The notes under the pieces are model-generated. The model saw nothing but the letters and a program-made list of their open reading frames with translations, ran no database searches and was not told the origin of the DNA. Made by a program: the position numbers and the translations under genes. DNA of 64,000 nt from Chiridota heheva (taxonomy: Eukaryota; Echinodermata; Holothuroidea; Apodida; Chiridotidae). The first letter of the stretch is position 1; every line of letters begins with the position of its first letter. This document shows positions 1 to 10,545 of the stretch, piece after piece. Where the stretch lies: the NCBI GenBank assembly GCA_020152595.1, contig JAIGNY010002759.1:196001-260000 (forward strand), read 5' to 3'.

Positions 1-350
1 TTGACCTTTGAGGCACATATTTTATTTTGTGCAGGACACAACCTTTCAGTATCCCACCAATTATCAACCTAACATCACTTATGGTTTTCCCAGGAAGCAC
101 AGCACAAATTGTGTATTTTTAATCAATTGTTTGACCTTTAACCTTTAAAGTACACGACTTAACTTGACACAATTATACATTACTCGAAACCCTCCAACCA
201 AGTTCAACTTGATAGCTTGTACGGTTCTCTTTGTACACGCAACACAATATTTTGTACACCCACCCCAAAAGAACTGAGAACAATAAGCCTCCATCTTAAT
301 AGCAATTTGTATCTCGCTCACAAAAGGAACTTTAAGTTCTGGCCTTTAAC
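1..350. other. intron sequence, no gene seen
   Basis: This is unique-looking AT-rich sequence of the intron beyond the minisatellite. I found no continuation of the 5-phosphatase coding sequence (no strand resembling the F-F-V-G-T motif) on the minus strand. Confidence 0.6.
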
Positions 351-2379
351 ATGCATATGGTAAACAGCATCAACATTACCTGAATGGACTAAGCTTCAAC
401 ATGCATATGGTAAACAACATCAACAGCATTTACCTGAATGGACTAAGCTTTAACATGCATATGGTAAACAGCATCAACATTACCTGAATGGACTAAGCTT
501 TAACATGCATATGGTAAACAACATCAACAGCACTTACCTGAATGGACTAAGCTTTAACATGCATATGGTAAACAACATCAACAGCACTTACCTGAATGGA
601 CTAAGCTTTAACATGCATATGGTAAACAGCATCAACAGCACTTACCTGAATGGACTAAGCTTCCACATGCATATGGTAAACAACATCAACAGCACTTACC
701 TGAATGGACTAAGCTTTAACATGCATATGGTAAACAACATCAACAGCACTTACCTGAATGGACTAAGCTTCCACATGCATATGGTAAACAACATCAACAG
801 CACTTACCTGAATGGACTAAGCTTTAACATGCATATGGTAAATAACATCAACAGCACTTACCTGAATGGACTAAGCTTTAACATGCATATGGTAAACAGC
901 ATCAATAGCACTTACCTGAATGGACTAAGCTTTAACATGCATATGGTAAACAGCATCAACAGCACTTACCTGAATGGACTAAGCTTTAACATGCAAATGG
1001 TAAACAACATCAACAGCACTTACCTGAATGGACTAAGCTTTAACATGCATATGGTAAACAACATCATTAGCACTTACCTGAATGGACTAAGCTTTAACAT
1101 GCATATGGTAAACAACATCAACAGCACTTACCTGAATGGACTAAGCTTTAACATGCATATGGTAAACAACATCAACAGCACTTACCTGAATGGACTAAGC
1201 TTTAACATGCATATGGTAAACAGCATCAATAGCACTTGCCTGAATGGACTAAGCTTTAACATGCATATGGTAAACAACATCAATAGCACTTGCCTGAATG
1301 GACTAAGCTTCAACATGCATATGGTAAACAACATCAACAGCATTTACCTGAATGGACTAAGCTTTAACATGCATATGGTAAACAGCATCAACATTACCTG
1401 AATGGACTAAGCTTTAACATGCATATGGTAAACAACATCAACAGCACTTACCTGAATGGACTAAGCTTTAACATGCATATGGTAAACAACATCAACAGCA
1501 CTTACCTGAATGGACTAAGCTTTAACATGCATATGGTAAACAGCATCAACAGCACTTACCTGAATGGACTAAGCTTCCACATGCATATGGTAAACAACAT
1601 CAACAGCACTTACCTGAATGGACTAAGCTTTAACATGCATATGGTAAACAACATCAACAGCACTTACCTGAATGGACTAAGCTTCCACATGCATATGGTA
1701 AACAACATCAACAGCACTTACCTGAATGGACTAAGCTTTAACATGCATATGGTAAATAACATCAACAGCACTTACCTGAATGGACTAAGCTTTAACATGC
1801 ATATGGTAAACAGCATCAATAGCACTTACCTGAATGGACTAAGCTTTAACATGCATATGGTAAACAGCATCAACAGCACTTACCTGAATGGACTAAGCTT
1901 TAACATGCAAATGGTAAACAACATCAACAGCACTTACCTGAATGGACTAAGCTTTAACATGCATATGGTAAACAACATCATTAGCACTTACCTGAATGGA
2001 CTAAGCTTTAACATGCATATGGTAAACAACATCAACAGCACTTACCTGAATGGACTAAGCTTTAACATGCATATGGTAAACAACATCAACAGCACTTACC
2101 TGAATGGACTAAGCTTTAACATGCATATGGTAAACAGCATCAATAGCACTTGCCTGAATGGACTAAGCTTTAACATGCATATGGTAAACAACATCAATAG
2201 CACTTGCCTGAATGGACTAAGCTTTAACATGCATATGGTAAACAACATCAACAGCACTTACCTGAATGGACTAAGCTTTAACATGCATATGGTAAACAAC
2301 ATCAACATTACCTGAATGGACTAAGCTTTAACATGCATATGGTAAACAACATCAACACAATTACCTGAATGGACTAAGG
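351..2379 (-). repeat. 54-bp minisatellite of an exon/5'-splice-site junction, ~38 units
   Basis: About 38 head-to-tail units lie here: 34 or so of 54 bp, some 50-bp variants and a 47-base terminal unit that overlaps exon 2365-2496. Read on the minus strand, each unit is CTTAGTCCATTCAG followed by a GTAAGT-type donor and about 34 bases of intron. The terminal unit contains the true exon end. Most units carry CAGGTAAGTG; four carry CAGGCAAGTG (GC donor); the 50-bp variants carry GTAATG. A 914-bp higher-order block (sixteen 54-bp units plus one 50-bp unit) occurs twice, at 505-1418 and 1419-2332, with the same order of sub-variants. On the plus strand one frame stays open (period MHMVNNINSTYLNGLSFN), but this follows from 54 being divisible by three and is not evidence for a protein. 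Confidence 0.95.
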
Positions 2380-2496
2380 AATGTGTATTCTCCTTCCCTT
2401 CGTTTGAGTACTTCTTCCCTTACTACGGCTGGTGTGAACTGTGGTTTGACCATGGAGTAGTCACCAACTTCAGAGTAGTCTTCAGTCTTCCCCCCG
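2365..2496 (-). CDS. INPP5B: INPP5B/OCRL-like exon h (junction to catalytic domain)
   Basis: This is a 132-base exon encoding GGKTEDYSEVGDYS, then PQFTPAVVREE and VLKRREGEYTFLSPF, ending in two bases of an R codon. Known OCRL/INPP5B proteins read K-R-E-K-E-Y followed by an F-R-F-F-V-G-T strand at this point, so the next exon should begin the 5-phosphatase fold; it lies left of the window. The acceptor is GTGTGCTACAG and the donor CATTCAG|GTAATTG. Oddity: its last 14 bases and its donor are the seed of the 54-bp minisatellite that follows without a gap. A read-through of the donor gives AGG TAA, an immediate stop. Confidence 0.75.
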
Positions 2497-4444
2497 CTGT
2501 AGCACACATGCAATGAAACAGGAAATCACATTCTTGTAAAGGGACAAGATAATATTGAATCACAGGGTGTATAATGAATAATGCAGTCAAATTTGACTCA
2601 TAGCTGTCAAGAAAGTCTGTCATATCCTCAAAATCTTTTCTCTTCAGGGAGATATTAGGCTCTGTGACTTACAAAGGTGTCAATGTGGCCCTAGGTATCT
2701 TGAACACACAGGCCCTTTAACCCATAAATGCTCAACCGGTCGTGCGACGAACGGTTTGGACATGCACTTTTCAAAAATCATTTTGCTTTGTCAATTAGGC
2801 CCAAATCAGTGATCCTGGTATCATTTAAAAGAGCTCGAATAGTAAAAAAATTAATTTTTTGATGGGGTTATGTTAAAGATTTTAGGAAAATAAAATCCAC
2901 AAATTTTAACATTTTTTTTTTTTTTTTTTTTTTTCTCAAAACTTCCTTGCCATACTTCCAGACCTTGCTTTTGTCTGAAAACCTGTTAGAAGTTGGCAAA
3001 GACATCAATGCATCCAATTCTGGTCAAATTTTGGCTGCCCCTAATGTATCAGCAATATCATTTTTAGGCAAAGGTTGTAAAAATTATCATAATTTTTAGC
3101 CTTTATGAGCCCAAAAATGTGGCCAAAATCATAGTTTCTGATCGCGATATACCTCCCTACACAAAATATACCATTAGAAATGATATTTCTACCTATTTTA
3201 AACAAAAACATAAAGAGCAACCCTCTTTATTCATAGCGAAATTGAAGTATCTAAACTAATCCACACACTGACACGTATACATTCTAGTGTAGCATTGAGT
3301 TACAAGACTACAACATAGGCAACCCAGGTTTGAGGGCCACACCAGATGTGCGGTTTTGTTTTTCGCGAGTAATTACAGGGTTGACTATTTTTTTGGTTTA
3401 TTTTCATTGTTTTTGTATGTTTTGCTTTGAGAAAAAAATTTAGACTGGTATCAATGGAAAGGAAATTTCACAAACAATTTAAATATGTAAAAAAAATCAC
3501 CATTTTCATTATTCACAAGAAGAAAAAAAACAAGCTCAAAAAAGCTTTAAAAATTGACCTAATTTTGCATAAAATTTGCATATTTATGTCAATGATTTTG
3601 ACTTTTTCATTTAAAAGTTTATTGTCTTTACATTCAAATAAACCAAACTTGTAGTGATAGAAAACGAAAGCAAAGTTGTGAAAATTAATTTTGAAGGAAA
3701 AAAATCCCAAATATTGCAGTCATGACCTAGGCCCCCAGGGCACCATGCCCAAGGAGTAACGCACCCCCTTAACACCCCTTGTCAGCGGAACTCAGTGGTC
3801 AGTTATGTCAATGACCTATTTACAGTATAAAAAGGACAAAAACACCAATGACCGATGAAAAAATGAATATTTATCTGATTTGAAAGTAACCAAAATGAAA
3901 TGTAATCTAACAGAAAACTCTGAAAGAGGTGAAGTTTAATTCACACTGAGGTTAGGGGATCACGCCAGGGATCCCAACAATCATATCTGGGCATCCGTTA
4001 TTTTTGCTGGGTCTGACAATTGGACAATCAAATTTTTAGCACTGTTTGTATTCAAACATATAAACATTCCAGGGCAACTTGATTTTCGATCTGGGCAACA
4101 ATAAGTGAGTGCAGATGGAGTTTAATATCCATGTTTTCAGGTTAGTTTGTCGAGCCCTGGATCATGCCTTCTTCCAAATCTTTCATATCAATGTCAAAGA
4201 TGCAAATGTAGTTACCAGTACAGCTGTTGTCCCAGTATAATGTTGAATCACAAAGCTTAGCACCAAATTTGATGATCTGTATAACTGCATGATGAATGTT
4301 TTATAAGTTAGGCTACCATGGTAGGATTTCATTCTTTCACTTCCCATTAAAACGAAAATGGAATTTGTAAAAAAAACCCATTAAGTTTCTAAGTTATATA
4401 CTATCGTAATTTAAGGATGTTTTCATGTGTGCAGTTTTTGATGT
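2497..4444. other. intron; diverged TTAACCC-type element near 2718-3760
   Basis: No exon is visible. From about 2718 (TTTAACCCATAAATG) to about 3760 the layout resembles the TTAACCC element family at 20.7, 24.8 and 44.5 kb. Shared points are a start with TTAACCC and an inverted GTCGTGCGACGAACGG-like motif, long T/A runs, and a central ACTGGTATCAATGGAAAGG that parallels ATTGGCATCATTGGAAAGG there. The right terminus is not recognisable, so it is at best an old relative. A 20-base T run lies at about 2912-2934. Confidence 0.3.
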
Positions 4445-4450
4445 ATGAGA

Positions 4451-5569
4451 AGCAAGAGCTATGTACCTCAATTAACATAGTGGCATACATGTCTGCAAGA
4501 GCTATGTACCTCACTTAACATAGTGGCATACATGTCTGCAAGAACTATGTACCTCAGTTAGCATAGTGGCATACATGTCTGCAAGAGCTATGTACCTCAG
4601 TTAGCATAGTGGCATACATGTCTGCAAGAGCTATGTACCTCAGTTAACATAGTGGCATACATGTCTGCAAGAACTATGTACCTCAGTTAGCACAGTGACA
4701 TACATGTCTCCAAGAACTATGTACCTCAGTTAGCATAGTGACATACATGTCTGCAAGAACTATGTACCTCAGTTAGCACAGTGACATATGTGTCTGCAAG
4801 AACTATGTACCTCAGCTAGCAAAGTGACATACATGTCTGCAAGAACTATGTACCTCAGTTAGCATAGTGACATACATGTCTGCAAGAACTATGTACCTCA
4901 GTTAGCATAGTGACATACATGTCTGCAAGAAGTATGTACCTTAGCTAGCTTAGTGACATACATGTCTGCAAGAGCTAAGTACCTCAGTTAGCATAGTGAC
5001 ATACATGTCTCCAAGAACTATGTACCTCAGTTAGCATAGTGACATACATGTCTGCAAGAACTATGTACCTCAGTTAGCATAGTGACATACATGTCTGCAA
5101 GAAGTATGTACCTTAGCTAGCTTAGTGACATACATGTCTGCAAGAGCTAAGTACCTCAGTTAGCATAGTGACATACATGTCTCCAAGAACTATGTACCTC
5201 AGTTAGCATAGTGACATACATGTCTGCAAGAACTATGTACCTCAGTTAGCACAGTGACATACATGTCTGCAAGAACTATGTACCTCAGCTAGCAAAGTGA
5301 CATACATGTCTGCAAGAACTATGTACCTCAGTTAGCATAGTGACATACATGTCTGCAAGAGCTATGGACCTCAGTTAGCATAGTGACATACATGTCTGCA
5401 AGAATTGTGTACCTTAGTTAGCATAGTGGCATACATGTCTGCACAATTATGTACCTCAGTTAGCATAGTGACATACATGTCTGCAAGAGCTATGCACCTC
5501 AGTTAGCATAGTGACATACATGTCTGCAAGAGCTGTGTACCTCAGTTAGCATAGTGACATACATGTCTA
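4451..5569. repeat. 43-bp tandem array, ~26 units
   Basis: The unit is GCAAGAACTATGTACCTCAG followed by TTAGCATAGTGACATACATG and TCT. About 26 copies have modest variants (GAGCTATG/GAACTATG, GTGGC/GTGAC). A four-unit (172-bp) block with the rare variants GTACCTTAGCTAGCTTAG and GAGCTAAGTACC occurs twice (near 4928 and 5100), a sign of recent block duplication. It lies in the intron between exons at 17.5 and 2.4 kb. Confidence 0.93.
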
Positions 5570-7251
5570 AGTAGATACCATCCTATCAGGAATACCAGAA
5601 GGAAATCTGACCTACAAAACTTTGTGAAATTAATATATCAACATTGGAGGAAATTTTACACAGGTTATCAATATCTGGTACCTTCAAATTACAATTTATC
5701 AATAGGGCACACTTGCTTACTAAAGACATTTGCTTTGGCTATATAAGACTTCATACTCTGTTCATATAGTAAAAGAGATTTACAAGTTAGCACATGGAAC
5801 ACAAACGCTCACACAAACACACAGTTTACAGTATGCCAGCAGTGTTGTTTTCAAATCTACAGTTAATAAAATAACAGTATGACAATAGTAGGCTGTATTC
5901 TAGGCTAAATTATACATGTACTTTGCCCACATTTTGAGTAATCAGAACCTTCATGTAAGAAAATATGAACAGAATCCCACCCTTATCAAAACTTACGGAT
6001 TGTCCTATACTATACACATGCTAATAAATTTAGTTTACAAATTATAATTTAAATTCATCATAAAAAATAAATAAAACATTTCTTCTGAAAATTAACTCAA
6101 AGAAATGGTATTTTTCATAAATCTATAACCTGAATTAATTGAACCTATAATAGATCTCATTTAGAATACAAGGTTTCTTTGTCAAATAATAGTCAAAGGT
6201 CATAGATGAAGAGTGTACATATCTGTGAGATATTGTTTACACAATGCAATCAATGAGCTAGGACAGATCATATATTCCCATCAATGTATTACATTCCAAA
6301 GGTATATTGAAATAAACAAGTGCATCTAAAAATGGCATCCATTAAATGATGTAGGTTATGTAGAATATTATTCTAGTGCACACATTAAGCTTCTGTAAAC
6401 AACCAATCGTATTGTTTGGTATTAAAGCAAATTTACTCAGTGCAGAGCAATCTCAGTTTAGCTTTGCTCAACTAATCATATGACCATTTTCTAGCGCGAA
6501 CTTTTTTTCTTCGTTGGCATTCAGAAGGACTTTTCAACAATAACTGCAGGACACATAATATAATGCAAGATATATCAGTTTGCTGGTACGTTTAATTTAT
6601 TCACATTTTCAGTTTTTTGTGGAGAATTTGTAAATTTTCATCAGGAGGATCAGGAACTGAAAGGAAGTGCTGTTTTATTGTCCACTTTAAATATGGGTTT
6701 ACAAAATCCCTTAAAATAAACGTTCTGTTGAACATACTGCTGGATTACAGTTTTGTGGTTACTTTCAATATGTGAGAATGGAAAGAACAATTCTTTTCCA
6801 CTGAGTATCATTCGGACAACAATTTAGACAATTGTTGTACATTGTGTGACAGTATCTCGATATGTTACTCAAATTGTGACATGAATCAGACTGTACAAAA
6901 GACACACAATGAGCAAACTGCAGTAAGATCAAGACTGAATGTGTTTCACTGTATAATTCCCTGCCTTACTACAGATTTGTTCTTGTGTCTTGACATCGCA
7001 GATCATATATTTCCATCGGTTTGCAAACATTTTCAAATAGGAATAACAACTACATCAATTATATAGTCATCGAAGATTAAGAGGAACTGTCAAAACAGGC
7101 ACTGGGAAACATGTTTGAGTTATTCATTTTGCCAGTTTGACAAATTGCAGAAGAAAAATGAATTACAATTGCCAATCTTAAAGGATGAACTTCTGATTGA
7201 AATATTTGTAAAAACCTGGATTTACCAACTACAAACTACTAATATTCTGAA
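5570..7251. other. intron/upstream flank of the nested LRR gene, no gene seen
   Basis: This is AT-rich unique sequence. It must contain the promoter and 5' UTR of the plus-strand LRR gene, but I see no element clear enough to call. Short open frames here lack any recognisable feature. Confidence 0.5.
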
Positions 7252-8573
7252 ATGCAGATCATAGTGATAATAATTGTTTATTCCTTTTATGCGGCAGTGT
7301 TGGCTTCTGAGCACTTAACCTTGAGCTCAGAGACTTCATGTGGGACTGTGTGTTCTTATGATGCAAGGAGTGAAACAGCTGACTGTGGGTGGATATCGCT
7401 AGAACAAGTACCACCCAGTGGGGATGCCAGCCCTGTATCACTTTGAATTTAGATGGAAATGAAATAAGCAATCTTTTAGCCGAGCACCTCTTGGGTTATG
7501 CTGCCATCAGGCAACTCGATTTATCATTTAATGAGTTGCATTCTATTGCACGAAAGACATTTCAGTACACTACAGGAATACAAAAACTTCTTATGACAGG
7601 GAACAGTCTGCAGATATTAGGCAACTATACATTTCCAGAATTACTCCACTTGACTCATCTTTTCCTTGATGACAACAAAATCAAATTTTTGGAGATTCAT
7701 GCTTTCAGCGATCTCACTAAACTTGAAGTTCTGGATATGAGTGACAATGAGATAAGAAACCTGCCTTCCCAAATATTTTCTGGTACACCAGCACTTTGTT
7801 CAATTTCCTTCAAAAGTAATTTTATCCATTCACTTGAGCCAACTCTTCTGCAAGCTGTGCCTCTTCTTCAAAATTTGGACTTGTCAAACAATGAAATACA
7901 AACTATCCCAAAAGGTTTCTTCATAAATCTTGTAAAACTCCAGGTAGTGAAGCTTGCTAATAATTACCTTGTGACTGTTCCGTCATTTACTACGACATCT
8001 CTTGAAATGATGAAAATACTGGACCTCGAAGGAAACGATCTGACAGACATTTCAAGAGTTCATGATTACCTCATTAATATTGAGGTAGTGCTCTTGGGTA
8101 AAAATCCTCTTCACTGCAACTGTGGCATGGAGTCAATTCGTGAATGGTATGGAACCAACGCACCACCTAAAGTGTCTTCATATGTTACATGTTCAACTCC
8201 CATGCAGTATGAAGGCATGTCAATTCTAGCTCTTCCCCCTCTATGTTCTGACGCATCAACTTCAACAATAAAAATACCAGATGATCCTTTGTCACCGGAG
8301 AAAGGACACAATAGTTATTCTGAATTTGCAACTTCTGGACCAGTCTCGAAAAAGGGGAATGATGATGTCACTATTTCAAATACCTTACTCTTAACAATTC
8401 TGATATCAGTTATCTCTACAGTCTGCATACTTCAATTCATAATCATATGTTGCTATTGCTACAGATTTGGGTTTCTGACCCAAAGCAATCCAAAAGATAG
8501 TCATTCATCTACAAAAACCTCACACAATTTTAATCTAAAAGAAACCAACAAAACTCAGCCAGAAGATTTGTAG
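7252..8573 (+). CDS. Leucine-rich-repeat type I transmembrane protein (one frameshift)
   Basis: A nested, single-exon plus-strand gene. The first frame (7252-7446) starts MQIIVIIIVYSFYAAVLA, a signal peptide, followed by a cysteine-bearing LRRNT (CGTVCSYD, ADCGWISLEQVP). The second frame (continuing from about 7437 to 8573) holds about nine LRRs of 22-25 residues (for example LNLDGNEI, LDLSFNEL, LFLDDNKI, LDMSDNEI, LDLSNNEI, LDLEGNDL) and a typical LRRCT (NPLHCNCGMESIREWY, VTCSTPM, LPPLCSD). A spacer, one membrane segment (TLLLTILISVISTVCILQF, then IIICCYCY) and a tail of about 45 residues complete it. The two frames differ by one missing base (or two extra) near 7425-7440, exactly where LRRNT should pass into LRR1. 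Such proteins are usually cell-surface adhesion or recognition receptors; the ligand is unknown. It could be a sequencing indel, an allele or a young pseudogene. Confidence 0.82.
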
Positions 8574-8914
8574 TCTCAATTGACTAATTGAACAAATTGT
8601 ACTAAACAGCACAGTTATGAGACTCCCTGACATAGCTCTAAATCAAAATCATAAAACTGCATCAAACATTTCAATATAAATAATTATACACAACCATTTT
8701 GAAGATTACAGTATGTGTTAATTGTCTGATTTCACTTACATCCTGAAGAATCAGAAGGAAAATGCGAAAGTTTAATACTTTCTTCACCATTTTGTTTTGT
8801 TATTCCATTACATATGTACAGTAAGATACACTACTAGCCTGCTCATTACTAATCCTTTAGGTGTAAGTGTACAGTGCATTAGAACTACACACACCATTAC
8901 ATTGTGTAATGTAT

Positions 8915-9175
8915 TGCCCGTACTCCACCCGTACTGGGCAGTGGGATATCAATGTTTTCTTTACCTGAATTGAAGAAGCACAATGAAATGCTTCAAAAAA
9001 ACATCATGGGTTGGGTAGACACGCCAGTGCACCACAACTGGTTATCAAAGGCCGTGGACATTGACTTGGTTGTCGAGATTATGTCTGTCCGTACGTCGTA
9101 CCTGTGTTCTCGTCCGGGTCGTATTAGGCGTTTAATGATAGCATTGTTACTATCATAACCGAATACGCAGGTGAT
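8915..9175 (+). mobile_element. SINE-like element, copy 1 (partner of 61.5 kb)
   Basis: From GGGTAGACACGCCAGTGCAC through CAACTGGTTATCAAAGGC, GACATTGACTTGGTTGTCGA and TACGTCGTACCTGTG to CGAATACGCAGG, this stretch is a close inverted copy of 61475-61690. The 61.5-kb copy continues into a tRNA-like head that is absent or replaced here. The same body motif (ACTGGTCATCAAAGGCC) occurs in the SINE at 36.8 kb. Confidence 0.7.
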
Positions 9176-9216
9176 GACCCTGTCATTGTAATTGTGTGTT
9201 CACTAGTTGCCATCAC

Positions 9217-9545
9217 CATCTCCTCTGAAACAAGCCACTTAAAGCTTTACATGTAGATACAGCATATGTTAATTATATATTTTGTTATAATCTTTGTATA
9301 CTATCATTAATAATGGTGTACTTTGTATGTAGTGGTGGGGGTAAATACTTTATTGACTAATTAGTAGAATTAATTATCGACGTCGCCATCTCCTCTGCAA
9401 CAAGCCACTTAAAGCTTTACATGTAGATACAGCATATGTTAATTGGATGACTATAAATGTTGTTATAATCTTTGTATACTATCATTGGTAATGGTGTACT
9501 TTGTATGTAGTGGTGGGGGTAGATAGATTATTGACTAATTAGTAG
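9217..9545. repeat. direct duplication, two ~155-bp copies
   Basis: CATCTCCTCTGAAACAAGCC at 9217 recurs as CATCTCCTCTGCAACAAGCC at 9387, 170 bases later. The copies then share TTAAAGCTTTACATGTAGAT, TAATCTTTGTATACTATCAT and TAGTGGTGGGGGTA. They are about 90 percent alike by eye. There is no coding content. Confidence 0.85.
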
Positions 9546-9864
9546 GAGAGCTCAAAGATATCAGTAACAATGACTTAACAGTGTTTCTGGTTCTTTTACT
9601 TCTTTTCAGTTAGTTTCTGCCAAGCATGTACACTTAAAAAAGTGTGTGGTGGTAATGGTGGTGAGGAATGGAAACTTTATCTTTTAATTGTTACAGTTAG
9701 AAGAAAATCCTTATTTCTGGTTGTTTGATCTCTATTTCAATTAGTTTCTGCTAAGCATCTATAGTTCAAAAAATCACCATATTTTTGCTCATATTTGCAT
9801 ACTTTGCTTGTGGAATATGTTTTTGCTTGACTGAACTATATATTATAATGTGTTAACTGAATTG

Positions 9865-10545
9865 TTTATGTGTTAATGTTTAATGGCACTAGGACAGTCT
9901 AGAGTCAAATGTGCTAAGAGGATGTTAAAAAATTATAACAGCTTCTATTTTCAAAATGGATTTCTATTGTCAAAATGGACTGGAATAAAGCCTTCACTTT
10001 ACCATTATACTCCTTTTTAATACTTACAAAAAAAATCTGTGCCAGAATAGCTAACAAAATGTTTGTTTGCTTTTTTGGTATATAATTTATTAAGTACCAA
10101 AATAGGAGTATAATGGTAATGTGAAGGCAGTATTCTAGTCCATGTTTACAATAGGAATCCATTTTGAAAATAGAAGCTGTTTAATAGGAAAGAGTTACGA
10201 CAGAGAGATAGCGAGAAGGAGAGAAGAAATACAAAATAAATAAATAAAGATATAAATATTAGAATAAGAATACAAATAAAAACAAAGGGGAGAGTGGGTG
10301 AGGATTAGATCAAGTGGAATAAATTGCTAAGAAGGTTATGTTGTTGGAGGGAATTTTCTTGAAGAGATTAGAGATCTAGAGATTAGAAGGAGGGGAGGGT
10401 AGATCTGAATTGGGAGTATAAAGGACAGGTTAAGAGGATATGATTGATCGAAATTTCAGTATTGCAGGTGAGGCAGATAAGTTTGGGAGAGCCTAATAGG
10501 AGGTAGGAGTAAGTGAATAATAGTGCGTGAGTGGTAACTGAATTG
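9865..10545 (-). mobile_element. RNase H LINE, truncated copy split by a fold-back element
   Basis: The minus-strand 3' tail of the family is visible at 9865-9930 (TTAATGGCACTAGGACAGTC, AGAGTCAAATGTGCTAAGAG). The body resumes at 10181 (GGAAAGAGTTACGACAGAGA) and runs to about 10545, ending in the purine-rich segment that in full copies encodes the C-terminal region after RNase H. The fold-back element at 9938-10180 sits inside it, so the LINE inserted first. Confidence 0.7.
9938..10180. mobile_element. fold-back MITE, family 1 copy 1
   Basis: This 243-bp element starts ACAGCTTCTATTTTCAAAAT and ends with the inverse, ATTTTGAAAATAGAAGCTGT. The inverted arms run about 85 bases each, with a short AT-rich centre containing CAGAATAGCTAACAAAAT. 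There is no coding capacity. A second copy lies at 43374-43613. A target duplication could not be fixed by eye. Confidence 0.85.

Noticed and set aside
505-2315. Two 298-residue plus-strand frames of perfect 18-residue repeats, resembling a repetitive secreted or antifreeze-like protein
   Set aside because: The frame is open only because the 54-bp unit is divisible by three and lacks a stop in that frame. There is no signal peptide or non-repeat domain, and the array is explained as a copied exon/intron junction on the other strand.
351-2379. CRISPR-like array
   Set aside because: The repeat is uninterrupted, with no variable spacers, and the locus is eukaryotic.
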